NCBI RefSeq assembly: GCF_002968835.1
Contig: NZ_PKQK01000002.1
Span: 744,001-808,000, forward strand
Reading direction: 5' to 3'
Length of the DNA: 64,000 bases
Source of the DNA: Paenibacillus sp. PCH8
GTDB taxonomy: Bacteria > Bacillota > Bacilli > Paenibacillales > Paenibacillaceae
Shown: piece by piece, positions 43,161 to 54,370 of the stretch
Layout of the letters: the number at the start of each line of letters is the position of its first letter
Position numbering within the stretch: position 1 is the first letter of the stretch
Position numbers and translations under genes: made by a program
The notes under the pieces: model-generated
What the model saw: only the letters and a program-made list of their open reading frames with translations
Told to the model about the DNA's origin: nothing
Database searches by the model: none

Positions 43161-46100
43161 TTAACCTCCTGCACGTGCAAGTTCACGCATATTGGCTTCA
43201 AATGCTGCGAGCAACGCTGCATCTCCCGTCAAACCCGTTGCCTGAATCCGCTCAATCTGCTCGGTCATGCGCTTGAAGTCCTTAGGAATAACCCGAACGA
43301 ACTGATTCAATGCATCTTGCCAGTTATCCAGAATGCGCTGACCAGCAGCACTTCCTGTGTTAGCAACGTGACGTTGAATCATTCCTCGAAGATCTGCACT
43401 TTCAGCGACATCTTCAATCCGCTCCAAAAGAACCATTTCCAGATTACAACGTTTCAGGAATGTACCTTCTGGATCATACACATAGGCAATACCTCCGGAC
43501 ATGCCTGCTGCAAAGTTACGACCTGTATCGCCGAGTACAACGACACGTCCACCCGTCATATACTCGCAACCATGGTCGCCTACACCTTCAACAACCACTT
43601 TGGCACCCGAGTTACGTACAGCGAACCGTTCACCCGCAATCCCCCGGATATAAGCCTCACCGCTTGTTGCTCCATAGAGAGCCGTGTTACCGATAATGAT
43701 GTTATCTTCCGCCTCAAACGTTGCTTTCGGAGAAGGCATCACGATCAGTTTACCTCCAGACAGTCCCTTACCCACGTAGTCATTGGAGTCCCCTTCAACG
43801 GTCAACGTCATACCTCTAGGTACAAAGGCCCCAAAGCTTTGTCCGGCAGAGCCGACAAACTTGAATTTAACCGTATCTTCTGGCAATCCTGCGAGTCCAT
43901 ATTTACGTGTGATCTCACTACCCAAAATGGTACCTACTGCGCGGTTAACGTTCGTAATTGGAAGTATCGCTTCAACCAGTTGACCGGATTCAATAGCAGG
44001 CTGTGCCAGTGGCACCAGTTGCTGCATATCCAGCGTCTCTTCCAATTGGTGGTTCTGATACTGTGTGCGATAACGTGTAGAGCCTTCCGGCATTTCTGGC
44101 ACATGTAGCAATACAGACAGATCCACGCCTTTTTTCTTCCAGTGATCTACGGCTTCCACCGTTTCGAGGCAATCGGTACGTCCCACCATATCCTGAATGG
44201 TACGGAAACCAAGATCAGCCATGATCTCACGCATATCTTCAGCAACAAATCGCATGAAGTTAACCACATGATCTGGATCACCCATGTAATTTTTGCGCAA
44301 CTCCGGATTTTGTGTCGCTACACCAACTGGACAGGTATCCATCTGACAGACACGCATCATGATACAGCCCAGTGCAACGAGTGGTGCTGTAGAGAAACCA
44401 TACTCTTCGGCGCCAAGTAAAGCTGCAATTGCAAGGTCACGACCGTTAAGCATTTTGCCGTCTGTTTCCAGAACGACACGGTCGCGCAGATTGTTCAGTA
44501 TCAACGTTTGATGTGTCTCTGCAAGACCCAGCTCCCAAGGCATACCTGCGTGGCGAATCGAACCTTGCGGGGATGCACCTGTACCACCGTCATATCCGCT
44601 GACGAGGATAATATCGGCACGCCCTTTGGCTACACCAGCAGCAATGGTACCCACGCCAACTTCCGATACGAGTTTCACGTTGATCGCTGCGCGTGGATTG
44701 GCATTTTTCAAGTCATAGATCAACTCCGCCAGATCCTCAATCGAGTAGATATCGTGATGCGGAGGTGGTGAGATCAAACCTACACCTGGTGTTGATCCAC
44801 GAACTTCAGCAACCCAAGGGTACACTTTACGGCCTGGCAACTGTCCGCCTTCACCCGGTTTTGCTCCCTGTGCCATTTTAATCTGAATTTCGTCGGCATT
44901 AACCAGATAGTTAGATGTAACACCGAAACGTCCGGATGCCACCTGTTTGATCGCACTGCGACGGGAATCCCCGTTGCTATCTTTAATGAAGCGAGCCGGA
45001 TCTTCTCCACCTTCACCGGTATTAGATTTACCACCAACACGGTTCATCGCGATCGCAAGATCTTCATGCGCTTCTTTACTGATCGAACCAAAGGACATTG
45101 CACCCGTTTTGAACCGACGCATAATATCTTCTACGGATTCAACCTCTTCGATTGGAATGGAAGCTCCAACCGGTTTCAGCTTCAACATGGAGCGAATGGT
45201 CAGCAGTTGATCATTCTCACCTTGCACGAGCTTGGAATATTTTTTGTACAGCTTGTAATCTCCAGTACGTACGGCGTGTTGCAGCGTATGAATGGTTTGC
45301 GGATTGAATAAATGCTCTTCTCCATCGTTACGCCATTGATAATCGCCACCGGAATCCAGCACTCTGTCGTTACCGTCTTTGTTCGTAAAGGCACGGTTAT
45401 GATGTGTCAATGCTTCGGCTGCCACTTCTTCCAGCCCAATTCCACCGATCCGGGAAGGTGTCCAGGTAAAGTAACGGTCAACGAAGTCTGATCTCAGACC
45501 TACTGCTTCGAAGATCTGAGCTCCGCGATACGATTGAATCGTCGAAATCCCCATTTTGGACAACACTTTAGTAACGCCTTTGGTAGCCGCTTTAATGTAA
45601 TTTTTCACTGCTTTCTCATGCGAGATGCCACGCAGCAACCCTTGCTGGATCATATCATCCAGCGTTTCAAAGGCCAGATAAGGGTTCACGGCACTTACAC
45701 CGTAACCCAGCAACAACGCGTAGTGGTGAATATCACGCGGTTCTGCGGATTCGAGCATAATGCTGACTTTCGTTCTGGTGCCCTGACGAATCAGATGATG
45801 ATGCAGACCTGCTACAGCAAGCAATGCAGGAATGGCAGCATTCTCAGCGTCTACACCACGGTCAGACAGGATCAGAATGTTATGACCTTTGTCGATGACA
45901 CGGTCCGCTGCTTCAAAGAGAAGTTCCATCGCTTTGCGAAGTCCTTCTGCGCCTTCCGCAGCTGTGAAGAAGATAGGAATTGTCATAGATCGGAAGCCTG
46001 GTCGACGCACATGGCGAATCTTCGCAAAGTCTTCATTGGACAAGACCGGCGAATCCAGACGGATCTGGCGACAGCTCTCCGGTTCAGGGTTCAGCAAGTT

Positions 46101-47759
46101 ACGCTCAGGACCAATCGTTGTAGCCGTAGACGTTACAATCTCTTCACGGATGGCATCGATTGGCGGATTGGTTACCTGGGCGAACATCTGTTTAAAGTAG
46201 TTGTACAAGCGCTGTGGCTGATCCGACAGGACAGCCAGCGGTGCATCATAACCCATGGAACCCGTAGCTTCCATACCTGTGGTTGCCATGGGCTCCAGTA
46301 TTTTGCGCAGTTCTTCAAATGTATAACCATAGGCCAGCTGAAGCTGGGTCACGTTATCATGTTTCGGATCAGGAAGTTCCGGCGCTTCCGGCAACTCGCT
46401 CAGATCCATCAAATGCTCATCAAGCCAGTCCTGATACGGGTTCTCGGCTGCAATGATTGCTTTTACTTCCTCATCTGCAATGATGCGGCCTTGTTGTGTA
46501 TCCACAAGCAACATCCGACCTGGACGCAGACGGTCTTTGTACAGAATCTCTTCCGGTGCGATATCCAGTACCCCAACCTCAGAGGACAGGATAATACGAT
46601 CATCTTTGGTTACATAATAACGAGCTGGACGTAAACCATTACGGTCGAGTGTTGCTCCAATCTGCAAACCATCGGTAAATGCCATTGCTGCCGGTCCATC
46701 CCAAGGCTCCATCATGGTGCTGTGGTACTCATAGAATGCCTTTTTGGCAGGGTCCATTCCCTCATCTGTGCTCCAAGGTTCAGGTACCATCATCATCGCC
46801 ACGTGTGGCAGGGAACGACCGCTTAGATAGAGGAACTCTAGCGTGTTGTCGAACATGGCTGTATCCGAACCGTCCGGATTGATGACCGGTTTTACTTTCG
46901 CGATGTCATTACCGAACAACTCGCTCTCGAACAAGGACTGCCGTGCATGCATCCAGTTCACGTTACCACGCATCGTGTTGATCTCACCGTTGTGGATCAT
47001 GAAGCGATATGGGTGGGCACGTTCCCAGCTTGGGAAGGTGTTCGTACTGAAACGGGAATGCACAAGTCCAATCGCCGATTCCACAAGTTCTTCCTGCAGA
47101 TCCAGATAGAACCCGCCAACCTGTTCGGTTGTCAGCATGCCTTTATATACAATTTTGCGACATGACATACTCGGAAGGTAGAATGAACCACCTTCTGCTT
47201 CATCTGCCGAATAACGAATAGCCAGCTCAGCGCGTCTGCGAATAACGTACAGCTTACGCTCAAATCCAAGCTCATCCTTCACTTCTGCGGATCTTCCAAT
47301 GAACACCTGACGTACATAAGGCTTCGCTGCAAGTGCAGAACGACCAAGCATTTCATCAAAAGTAGGGACATCCCGGAAACCAAGGAACGTCTGTCCTTCT
47401 TCTTCAATAATCTTCTTGAGGCTCTCTTCATGCGCACTGCGAATGGCAGGGTCCTGGGAAAGGAACAACATACCTACGCCATAGAATCCCTGTTCAGGCA
47501 ATGCAAAACCAAGACGTTCCGCTTCCTGTGCAAAAAAGCGATGTGGAATCTGAATCAGGATACCTGCTCCGTCCCCGGAATTCGGTTCACTTCCCTGTCC
47601 TCCACGGTGTTCCATGTTACTAAGCATGGTCAGTGCCTGACTGACGATATTGTGTGAAGGTACTCCTTTGATGTTGGCAACAAAACCCATTCCGCATGCG
47701 TCTTTTTCGAACTGCGGGTCATACAGACCCTGTTTTGGAGGTAATCCGATGTGTCTCAT
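43161..47759 (-). CDS. gltA: Glutamate synthase large subunit
   Basis: A 1532-residue enzyme that makes two glutamates from glutamine and 2-oxoglutarate. The N-terminal glutaminase has its nucleophile at Cys22 (DACGMGF), exposed by removal of a 21-residue propeptide. The FMN domain has [10 protein letters not shown] and [10 protein letters not shown]. The 3Fe-4S cysteines are in [14 protein letters not shown]. The C-terminal GXGXG domain has [10 protein letters not shown]. The start ATG 47759 has AAAGG nine bases upstream; the open frame extends to 47906. No small subunit gene follows within 500 bases. Confidence 0.96.
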   Translation of the reverse strand: MRHIGLPPKQGLYDPQFEKDACGMGFVANIKGVPSHNIVSQALTMLSNMEHRGGQGSEPNSGDGAGILIQIPHRFFAQEAERLGFALPEQGFYGVGMLFLSQDPAIRSAHEESLKKIIEEEGQTFLGFRDVPTFDEMLGRSALAAKPYVRQVFIGRSAEVKDELGFERKLYVIRRRAELAIRYSADEAEGGSFYLPSMSCRKIVYKGMLTTEQVGGFYLDLQEELVESAIGLVHSRFSTNTFPSWERAHPYRFMIHNGEINTMRGNVNWMHARQSLFESELFGNDIAKVKPVINPDGSDTAMFDNTLEFLYLSGRSLPHVAMMMVPEPWSTDEGMDPAKKAFYEYHSTMMEPWDGPAAMAFTDGLQIGATLDRNGLRPARYYVTKDDRIILSSEVGVLDIAPEEILYKDRLRPGRMLLVDTQQGRIIADEEVKAIIAAENPYQDWLDEHLMDLSELPEAPELPDPKHDNVTQLQLAYGYTFEELRKILEPMATTGMEATGSMGYDAPLAVLSDQPQRLYNYFKQMFAQVTNPPIDAIREEIVTSTATTIGPERNLLNPEPESCRQIRLDSPVLSNEDFAKIRHVRRPGFRSMTIPIFFTAAEGAEGLRKAMELLFEAADRVIDKGHNILILSDRGVDAENAAIPALLAVAGLHHHLIRQGTRTKVSIMLESAEPRDIHHYALLLGYGVSAVNPYLAFETLDDMIQQGLLRGISHEKAVKNYIKAATKGVTKVLSKMGISTIQSYRGAQIFEAVGLRSDFVDRYFTWTPSRIGGIGLEEVAAEALTHHNRAFTNKDGNDRVLDSGGDYQWRNDGEEHLFNPQTIHTLQHAVRTGDYKLYKKYSKLVQGENDQLLTIRSMLKLKPVGASIPIEEVESVEDIMRRFKTGAMSFGSISKEAHEDLAIAMNRVGGKSNTGEGGEDPARFIKDSNGDSRRSAIKQVASGRFGVTSNYLVNADEIQIKMAQGAKPGEGGQLPGRKVYPWVAEVRGSTPGVGLISPPPHHDIYSIEDLAELIYDLKNANPRAAINVKLVSEVGVGTIAAGVAKGRADIILVSGYDGGTGASPQGSIRHAGMPWELGLAETHQTLILNNLRDRVVLETDGKMLNGRDLAIAALLGAEEYGFSTAPLVALGCIMMRVCQMDTCPVGVATQNPELRKNYMGDPDHVVNFMRFVAEDMREIMADLGFRTIQDMVGRTDCLETVEAVDHWKKKGVDLSVLLHVPEMPEGSTRYRTQYQNHQLEETLDMQQLVPLAQPAIESGQLVEAILPITNVNRAVGTILGSEITRKYGLAGLPEDTVKFKFVGSAGQSFGAFVPRGMTLTVEGDSNDYVGKGLSGGKLIVMPSPKATFEAEDNIIIGNTALYGATSGEAYIRGIAGERFAVRNSGAKVVVEGVGDHGCEYMTGGRVVVLGDTGRNFAAGMSGGIAYVYDPEGTFLKRCNLEMVLLERIEDVAESADLRGMIQRHVANTGSAAGQRILDNWQDALNQFVRVIPKDFKRMTEQIERIQATGLTGDAALLAAFEANMRELARAGG

Positions 47760-48309
47760 GGAACGCAACCTTTCTATAATGGAGTATTTCGGAAAGATCA
47801 AGAACATAGGCAATAAGCAACAGGCAACAATGAAACGGGAGGAGCTGGCCTTTCGCTTGCGATAGAGCCTGCTAGATAGAAGAGGCGACAGCATGAGACT
47901 GTCCAAGATATGTGCCTGCTATTGGGCAGAAGCCATTAAATGAGATGAGGTGATCCGGACGATCCGGCAAACAGCATATATAAATCAACACGCAGCCGCT
48001 GGCACGGCTACTGATAAGGAGCGACGTTTTTTGATATAGTTCTATTATTTTAACACCGACCTAACATCAGCGCAATTTAAACTTTTTAATACCTCTGATA
48101 AGAAATGCTTTGCAGTACAGCTGTACTGTACTGACGTTTAAATTCATCTCTTTTTCGAATAATTATACACTTTTTGAGTCAGAGCACAACTGAATTAAAT
48201 TGCTGACTGAAGAAAATCGTTCCATATGTGGCCTGTGTTTATCCATAATCTCACCAAATTGGCACTGCTTGATCCAGCGAAACTTTGCTTCTCTATGCAT
48301 TTGTATACA
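47760..48309 (-). promoter_or_regulatory. Long leader and promoter region of glutamate synthase
   Basis: Two candidate sigma-A promoters lie on the minus strand: TTGTGC (48184-48189) with TATAAT (48162-48167), spacing 16, and TTGCGC (48070-48075) with TAAAAT (48047-48052), spacing 17. Between them is a perfect palindrome, CAGTACAGCTGTACTG (48113-48128). The leader would be about 280 or 390 bases, with small hairpins but no structure I can name. No gene lies in this stretch. Confidence 0.5.
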
Positions 48310-48348
48310 AAATAGCCTGCGACCCCTTTTTGGGGCCACAGGCTATTT
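48310..48348 (-). terminator. Terminator of the YhgE gene
   Basis: AAATAGCCTG pairs with CAGGCTATTT, with an inner CCCC/GGGG stem. On the minus strand a short run of T follows. It lies about 90 bases past the stop. Confidence 0.75.
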
Positions 48349-48438
48349 GCACTATTTGACTACTATATTGCATAATTTCGCTACATAAAAATAAAGTTTT
48401 TTTTCGTAAATGTCACTCTGTTGATGATCAGGTTGGGC

Positions 48439-50721
48439 TTATGCTGTCACAACTTGACCGGAATCCGCTATTTCGACTTCTTTGTTCGGACGTCTGCCAT
48501 TCCAGAGGAAGTAAGCCAGCGTCAGCAGGATGGATACACCCGCATAGATACTGAGAATCCCTGCCTGATGCCACATCACATCCAAATTGCCACTCGACAC
48601 AACGGCCTTGAAGCCCATAATACTGTGCGTCATTGGCAGCCAAGGGCTAAATGCCTGCAGCCATGATGGGATTAGTTCTACCGGGAAGGTACCTGCGCTA
48701 GCCGCAAGCTGGAACACCAGCAACAGAATAACGACATAACGTCCAGGCAGATCCAGCCACGTCACAAGCGCCTGAACCATCAGCATGAAGGTCAGCCCTG
48801 TGATAATGGTGAATAGATAGAACAGCCCTACGCTGTGTGTCTCCAATCCAAGACCGTATAACATGAAGCTTGCCACGATTACCGATTGGAAAATACTTAC
48901 GGAACCAAATACCAGTGTACGGCTGACAAAACGGTTCCAGCCGGTTGCACCAGGTACGGATGTTTCCCGCATTTTCAATACGATGGTCGAAATCAGCGAT
49001 CCCACGAACAGACCGATCGACAGGAAGAACGGTGTCAATCCTGTACCATAGTTGCTGACGTTCTCTGCGGTGTTCTCCGTCGAATTCACAGGTTCAGCGA
49101 ACATGTTCACCACATCGTCCGTTTTCTTGACTTCAGATGTTTTCTGTGCGGCGTCATTCAGCTTGGTTGCCAGTTCACTCGAGCCATCTTTCAGCTCGGA
49201 AAGCCCGTCAGCCAGTTTGCCTGCGCCATCGCCCAGTTGCTTGGAACCATCGGTAAGTGAATGTACGCCACCACTAAGTTTGCCTACACCCGTTTGCAAT
49301 GCTGTCGTACCTGAACCCAACTGTTTCACACCATCGGCAAGCAAGGTACCTCCACTTGCCGCATCCCCCAGTTTGCCGCTGAACTGCTTCAGGCCATCGG
49401 AGAGCTTCGCTCCACCTTGACTAAGCTGTCCAGCTCCAGCCAGCAATTGCTTCTGACCATCCACCAACTGGTTCGCACCAGCCAGAAGTTGCTCCTGGCC
49501 CCCATGAAGCTCGGTTGCACCCGCAGCCAACTGCTGGTTACCCTGATGCAGCTGGTCTGCACCCTGTGCGAGCTTTTGTTCACTCTCATTCAGTTGCGCA
49601 CTGCCATCGGCAACAGCTTCACTCGCGGCAAGCAGTTTCTGTACATCGGCACTGGCGGCCAGTTCCGGGTTGGATGCAGCAAGCTGCTTCAGTCCGGCGG
49701 CTACGCCTTGTGCTCCATCAGCAACTTTGCTGCTGCCATCTACAGCTGAGTGCAGCCCTGTTGCCAGTGTGTCACTGCCCTGGACTGCGCTTTGCAGACC
49801 TTCTGACAGCTTCGCACTGCCCTGTTCCGACGCTTGCAGGCCAGTCTGCAACTTGCCTGTGCCATCCAGAGAGGATTGCAATCCAGTTTCCAGTTTGGCA
49901 CTGCCATCCTTCAACTGATCTGCTCCGCTCTGAAGCTGGCTCGAAGCGGCTGCCTGAAGCTGTTGCAGTCCGGATACAAGATTCGTTGTTCCACTTTCCA
50001 GCTTGGTCGCCCCCGTGTGCAGCGCGTTAACGCCATCACTTAATGGAGAAAGCCCTTCTTGAAGTTCGAGTGTTCCCGATGCGAGCTTCGCCAAGTTATC
50101 CTTGAGCTTCACGGCACCATCATCCAGTTTGCCTGCACCGGTAGTTAGTTCTCCTGCTCCATCGCCCGCTTCAGCCAACCCATCCGATACCTCGGAGAAC
50201 TTGTCGAGCAATGTCTCTGCATAGGATTCCGTAACTTTGGCCGAGACCTTCGCTTTCAGGTCCTTGATGGCTGTCTTACCGATCTGTGCACCCACAAAGC
50301 TGTAATTACCGTTAGGTTCATAGATCAGATCAGCCGGCTCCGGCTTGTCATCAAGCAACGTTGTTGCTTGGGATGAGAAGTTCTCCGGGATCGTAATTTG
50401 CATATAATATTTGTCATTGTTCATGCCTTCTCTGGCTTGATTTGCACTGACAAAATCCCATTTGAAATCTGCATTTTTCTTCAGTTCATCAACCAGATCA
50501 CTACCAACATGAAGTGATTTACCCTCCAGCTTCGCGCCTTTATCCAGATTGACAACCGCAACCGGCATCTCATCCACATGACCGTATGGGTCCCAATAGG
50601 CTGCCAGATAGATGCCACTATACAGGATCGGTATAAACATAATTGCAATAACAGGGATCAACACCTTCGGGTTTCTCACGGCCGATCCCACATCCTTGAA
50701 AAACACGGATAACGATTTCAT
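48439..50721 (-). CDS. YhgE/Pip-domain membrane protein
   Basis: A 760-residue protein. One membrane helix near residue 20-40 and five near the C-terminus (about 575-745) flank an extracellular region. Residues about 195-560 are a long run of LxxGxxxL repeats (GADQL, GAGQL, DGSKQL), a coiled rod. This layout fits the YhgE/Pip family (related to the phage infection protein of Lactococcus and to ESX EsaA). ATG 50721 follows AAGGGGAG. An operator matching that of the TetR gene lies 94 bases upstream. Function unknown; ABC-2-like C-terminal helices suggest export. Confidence 0.9.
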   Translation of the reverse strand: MKSLSVFFKDVGSAVRNPKVLIPVIAIMFIPILYSGIYLAAYWDPYGHVDEMPVAVVNLDKGAKLEGKSLHVGSDLVDELKKNADFKWDFVSANQAREGMNNDKYYMQITIPENFSSQATTLLDDKPEPADLIYEPNGNYSFVGAQIGKTAIKDLKAKVSAKVTESYAETLLDKFSEVSDGLAEAGDGAGELTTGAGKLDDGAVKLKDNLAKLASGTLELQEGLSPLSDGVNALHTGATKLESGTTNLVSGLQQLQAAASSQLQSGADQLKDGSAKLETGLQSSLDGTGKLQTGLQASEQGSAKLSEGLQSAVQGSDTLATGLHSAVDGSSKVADGAQGVAAGLKQLAASNPELAASADVQKLLAASEAVADGSAQLNESEQKLAQGADQLHQGNQQLAAGATELHGGQEQLLAGANQLVDGQKQLLAGAGQLSQGGAKLSDGLKQFSGKLGDAASGGTLLADGVKQLGSGTTALQTGVGKLSGGVHSLTDGSKQLGDGAGKLADGLSELKDGSSELATKLNDAAQKTSEVKKTDDVVNMFAEPVNSTENTAENVSNYGTGLTPFFLSIGLFVGSLISTIVLKMRETSVPGATGWNRFVSRTLVFGSVSIFQSVIVASFMLYGLGLETHSVGLFYLFTIITGLTFMLMVQALVTWLDLPGRYVVILLLVFQLAASAGTFPVELIPSWLQAFSPWLPMTHSIMGFKAVVSSGNLDVMWHQAGILSIYAGVSILLTLAYFLWNGRRPNKEVEIADSGQVVTA

Positions 50722-50814
50722 GTCATTTTCTCCCCTTAATCTCTCTGCTGCTTGAGCAGGAATAACGATAATGAAATATAATGTCGCACTCCAGAAAATT
50801 ACCGAAACACGAAC

Positions 50815-50837
50815 TGACCATTTTCCCCAAACGGTCA
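50815..50837. promoter_or_regulatory. Operator TGACC-N13-GGTCA before the YhgE gene
   Basis: TGACC (50815-50819) is inverted as GGTCA (50833-50837). The same half-sites with the same 13-base gap occur before the TetR gene. Confidence 0.6.
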
Positions 50838-50926
50838 ATTTAGAGCAAAAAAACAACCTGTCTTCCGACAAGCCTCGCTGCTTGATACGCGTAAAAACCC
50901 TTATATTATAGTAGATTAAATTCGGA

Positions 50927-51508
50927 TTACGTTACAACAGCAATTCCTTCCATTAAGAAAAGGCGAAAGTAGGTCTTAATTTCCTCTTTGCTCAGCGGTT
51001 GATGTTGTTTGCTCCAGTCTGAAGTGAGTGCAATGTAAAGGCGAATCATCATAAAAGCGACGACTTGCGGATCACAATCCCGAATCTCTCCATTGTCTTT
51101 CGCTTTCTCAAGCTCCTTAGCCAAAAAGTCGGAAATGACCTTCTCCACCTTATCCAAACCTTCCTTGGCTTGCAACGTTCCAAAGTCTTTCAGTTCCTGA
51201 GATAGCTTAACCAGCAGATCGTGATCGCGGCGAAACTCCAGTAACGAATCGAGCACCCGGAACAGATTATCAAAAAATGCACTTTCCTGATGTACTTCAC
51301 GATGAGCTATGTTCTTCATTTCCTGAATCACTTCTACCAAAATCTGATCAAACAGTTGTTCCTTATTCGTGAAGAACGTATAGATCGTGCCTTTGCCAAC
51401 GTTCGCAATCTTGGCGACCTGATCCATCGTCGTTGCTTTGTATCCGAACATGGCAAACGACTGGGCTGCTGCATGAATAACCTGCTGTCTCCTGTCAATC
51501 GGAGCCAT
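50927..51508 (-). CDS. TetR-family transcriptional regulator
   Basis: A 193-residue repressor with the TetR helix-turn-helix at about 8-55 (IHAAAQSFAMFGYKATTMDQVAKIANVGKGTIYTFFTNKEQLFDQI) and a helical ligand domain. GGAGGGGATACG precedes the ATG. It parallels Bacillus YhgD, which neighbours YhgE. It ends about 90 bases before the operator of the YhgE gene and carries the same operator before itself. Confidence 0.9.
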   Translation of the reverse strand: MAPIDRRQQVIHAAAQSFAMFGYKATTMDQVAKIANVGKGTIYTFFTNKEQLFDQILVEVIQEMKNIAHREVHQESAFFDNLFRVLDSLLEFRRDHDLLVKLSQELKDFGTLQAKEGLDKVEKVISDFLAKELEKAKDNGEIRDCDPQVVAFMMIRLYIALTSDWSKQHQPLSKEEIKTYFRLFLMEGIAVVT

Positions 51509-51555
51509 CGTATCCCCTCCTCATTCTGGTTCTTTGTTCAATCGATCTTCATAAA

Positions 51556-51578
51556 TGACCATAAATACATTCCGGTCA
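51556..51578. promoter_or_regulatory. Operator TGACC-N13-GGTCA before the TetR gene
   Basis: TGACC (51556-51560) is inverted as GGTCA (51574-51578). A second GGTCA follows at 51582-51586. It lies 48 bases before the TetR start and implies autoregulation. Confidence 0.6.
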
Positions 51579-51891
51579 TTCGGTCAAAAACTACAATACC
51601 ACCTTCAAAAACAGATTGCAACCTTAACATTATAAAATTGTGTTAATTTTTTTTAACCGAAATGCAGTGGAAACTCCTTCTTCTGTCGTCTATAGTGTAA
51701 GATGACTCAAACAATACGGATATAACTGAAGTTAGACTGTCTCAGAACATTATATATGGTGTAAATATTCATGGATGAAACATCATTCTGCGTTTCAATG
51801 TATATTCATGTAGTAATGTAATCTGTAGCTAAAATAAAATAAACGATGAATATCCTCATTTTAATTTAAACTTATGAATAAAGGTGAACTC
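51579..51891. other. Intergenic region, TetR / glycosyltransferase
   Basis: AT-rich sequence with no open frame. I see no clear -35/-10 pair for the plus-strand gene and no structured RNA. Confidence 0.35.
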
Positions 51892-53106
51892 ATGCGAAAA
51901 CCAAGAGTGCTCTTATTATCGGAAGGATTCGGTACCGGTCACACTCAGGCCGCTCATGCGCTGGCACACGGTATTAAAAAAGTCAGTCCACATGTTCACA
52001 GTCGCGTCATTGAACTAGGCAAATTTTTGAACCCGACAGTCGCTCCGCTAATCTTCTCTGCATATCGAAAGACACTATCGGTTCAACCCAAACTAGTCAG
52101 CCTGTTGTACCGCACACAGTACAACAAATCATTAAACGGCTTCACGAAGCTTGCGTTGCACCGAATTTTCTATACACAGACCGCACAGGTCGTATCCCAG
52201 CTGAAACCGGATGCGGTGATCTGCACCCATCCGTTTCCGAATGCGGTCATATCCCGGCTCAAGCGGCAGGGTCTGAATATCCCGCTCTATACCGTCGTCA
52301 CAGATTACGATGTGCATGGAACATGGATCAATCCGGAAGTGAACAAATATCTGGTCTCTACCCCACAGGTCAAAGCATTGCTTGAGATTCGGGGTGTCGA
52401 TCCCTCCCACATCGAGATCACGGGTATCCCTGTGCATCCGGACTTCTGGGAAGCTGGCGACAAAGTAAAATTAAGAGCGGACATGGGGCTTAACAACATG
52501 CCTACCGCGCTGCTTATGGGTGGCGGCTGGGGACTTTCTTTTGATGAGGGTCATATGAAAGCTCTCACGTCCTGGGCAGACCGTGTTCAATTAATATTCT
52601 GTCTCGGAAGCAATGAGAAAATGATCGCCAAAATGAAGGAAATGCCGTGCTTTCAGCACCCAAACATTCGCATTCTGGGATATACACGGGAAGTGAGCAA
52701 ACTAATGGATGTATCCGATGTGCTGATTACGAAGCCTGGCGGCATGACATGCACCGAAGCACTGGCTAAAGGGTTGCCGATGTTGTTCATACCTCCGATT
52801 CCGGGCCAGGAAGAAGAGAATTGTGAATATTTTGTACAAGCTGGATATGGTCAGGTCATTCATTCTGCAGACGTGATCACCAATCGTTTCAGACATCTAT
52901 GCGATCAGGCATCCACCCAAGCTGAAAGCCCGCTGAATGCAACGCGCAAATCAGACAACAGATCAGCCTATGATCCAACGTGTTGTGCACAAGCTGTCCA
53001 TGACTTATTATTCCCCAAGACAGCCGCAGTCACAACGACGTCCGTGGAGCGCTTTACAGCCGGAATTGCTACCACATCCTTGTCAGGTACCAGAATGCCA
53101 TTTTAA
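51892..53106 (+). CDS. UgtP/MGDG-synthase-type glycosyltransferase (GT28)
   Basis: A protein of about 404 residues that should transfer glucose or galactose to diacylglycerol or a related lipid. The N-terminal domain has the MGDG-synthase pattern (RVLLLSEGFGTGHTQAAHALAHGI) and the C-terminal half has GGGWGLSF and ITKPGGMTCTEALAKGLPMLF. The start ATG 51892 lies seven bases after AAAGG; ATG 51874 is upstream. The C-terminal 60 residues are Thr/Ser-rich and not conserved-looking. It ends before a strong terminator. Confidence 0.88.
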   Translation: MRKPRVLLLSEGFGTGHTQAAHALAHGIKKVSPHVHSRVIELGKFLNPTVAPLIFSAYRKTLSVQPKLVSLLYRTQYNKSLNGFTKLALHRIFYTQTAQVVSQLKPDAVICTHPFPNAVISRLKRQGLNIPLYTVVTDYDVHGTWINPEVNKYLVSTPQVKALLEIRGVDPSHIEITGIPVHPDFWEAGDKVKLRADMGLNNMPTALLMGGGWGLSFDEGHMKALTSWADRVQLIFCLGSNEKMIAKMKEMPCFQHPNIRILGYTREVSKLMDVSDVLITKPGGMTCTEALAKGLPMLFIPPIPGQEEENCEYFVQAGYGQVIHSADVITNRFRHLCDQASTQAESPLNATRKSDNRSAYDPTCCAQAVHDLLFPKTAAVTTTSVERFTAGIATTSLSGTRMPF

Positions 53107-53176
53107 AGCCTTTAAGGACCCACAGAACAGCTCTCATGCGATGTTACAGAGGACAAGGCAGTTTAACATGATACAC

Positions 53177-53219
53177 AAAGAAGGTTCCCTTCCATGATTT
53201 TGGAAGGGAACCTTCTTTT
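53177..53219 (+). terminator. Terminator of the GT28 gene
   Basis: A 17-bp perfect stem (53177-53193 with 53202-53218) with an eight-base loop; AAAGAAGG and CCTTCTTT form its ends and supply the T tract. Confidence 0.9.
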
Positions 53220-53381
53220 ATTTTCATTCGATCCACCGTATAATTTGGCAGAAAAAGGGGTAATTTAGAGGTATAACCTTATCTGAAAATCACGAAATAA
53301 AACTACGATCCAGGCTTTTTTAGGTCTGTGTATTGCACACATACTTAACTACCCTGCCTGTTTGCAGAATTTACAGGTCGA

Positions 53382-54239
53382 TTACTTGTAAAAAGTATGA
53401 TGACCGATCGTTTTCACTTTTTTCTGCGAGCGAGCAACTGTCAGATCGTCGGCAAGCGTCAATGATAAGAAATAATATGTATCATCGGCGACTTCCTTCT
53501 TCCCATTCAGTGCAGCATTCACTGCTTTGACGGTGTCCTCGTTCGGAATCACACGTTTCATCCGTCCGTTCGCTACAGGACTGAACTGGGATTTCTGATG
53601 GATTACCTTGTAAATGGTATCGGGAAAATTGGCTGACCGCAGCCGGTTTAAGACAACATTGGCAACTGCCACTTTGCCTTCGTACGGTTCACCTTCCGCC
53701 TCTGCCATGACGATTTTTTGCAGCAGATGCAGTTCTTTATCGGACACACTGTATGACCAGGTTGCAAGCTTTGAGTCTTCCTGGTTCAGAAGTTTGGTCC
53801 GCGTAAAGTATAGTTTTTGGGGGGGAGTCGTTACAGCAGCCACCGCTTTGGCACGTTCCACTTTGGCCAATTTCAGTGCTGCTTCTTTTTTGGCTTTAGC
53901 TGCAGCGACAGCTCTAGCTTTATGTTTGGCTTTGGCTTCTTGTTGTTCCTGCTCTTCCTGAGCAGTCGTCAGCCAATTCTTGGCCGGCAAAGATTCAGTC
54001 CACGCCACAGTTTGGGCAGACCGATTAGAAGACAGACTCGTCCCATCTTCCATCATACGCCTCTCATCGTGCGTAGATGTTTGGTTGTTTTGCACCGAAG
54101 CCGCAAGTTCAGTCATCTGTTTGCTGTCACTGGCTTCATTCCACTTCCCTGTCGCCTGAACGACATTTACCCCCACTATACATACAAGCAGCACTGATAA
54201 CATCGGTGCTACCCAACGATTCTTGCTTATAATGTTCAT
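53382..54239 (-). CDS. SleB-type cell wall hydrolase
   Basis: A 285-residue secreted protein. A hydrophobic signal (about 9-29) is followed by a Lys/Ala-rich coiled linker (about 90-140) and a Hydrolase_2 domain (about 165-283: LLQKIVMAEAEGEPYEGKVAVANVVLNRLRS, FSPVANG, ALNG). SleB/CwlJ enzymes degrade spore cortex; some relatives act on vegetative wall. There is no N-terminal peptidoglycan-binding domain as in SleB itself. CAGGAGGAATCTTCGA precedes the ATG. Confidence 0.85.
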   Translation of the reverse strand: MNIISKNRWVAPMLSVLLVCIVGVNVVQATGKWNEASDSKQMTELAASVQNNQTSTHDERRMMEDGTSLSSNRSAQTVAWTESLPAKNWLTTAQEEQEQQEAKAKHKARAVAAAKAKKEAALKLAKVERAKAVAAVTTPPQKLYFTRTKLLNQEDSKLATWSYSVSDKELHLLQKIVMAEAEGEPYEGKVAVANVVLNRLRSANFPDTIYKVIHQKSQFSPVANGRMKRVIPNEDTVKAVNAALNGKKEVADDTYYFLSLTLADDLTVARSQKKVKTIGHHTFYK

Positions 54240-54370
54240 TCGAAGATTCCTCCTGTCGAAACAATTCCCTTATCTAAAGTAACCCCAAAAAAAGAATTTG
54301 AATAACGATGGCTAATGTTACATAGGGATAAAGGTAATGTCAATGTGATTTTATGGCATATCCATGAATT

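Noticed and set aside
45534..46634. Plus-strand frame of 366 codons inside glutamate synthase
   Set aside because: It is the antisense shadow of a highly conserved gene and has no ribosome site.
49052..50250. Tandem DNA repeat array in the YhgE gene
   Set aside because: The repetition is a protein-level LxxGxxxL pattern in one intact frame; the DNA units vary, so it is a coiled rod and not a repeat array or CRISPR.
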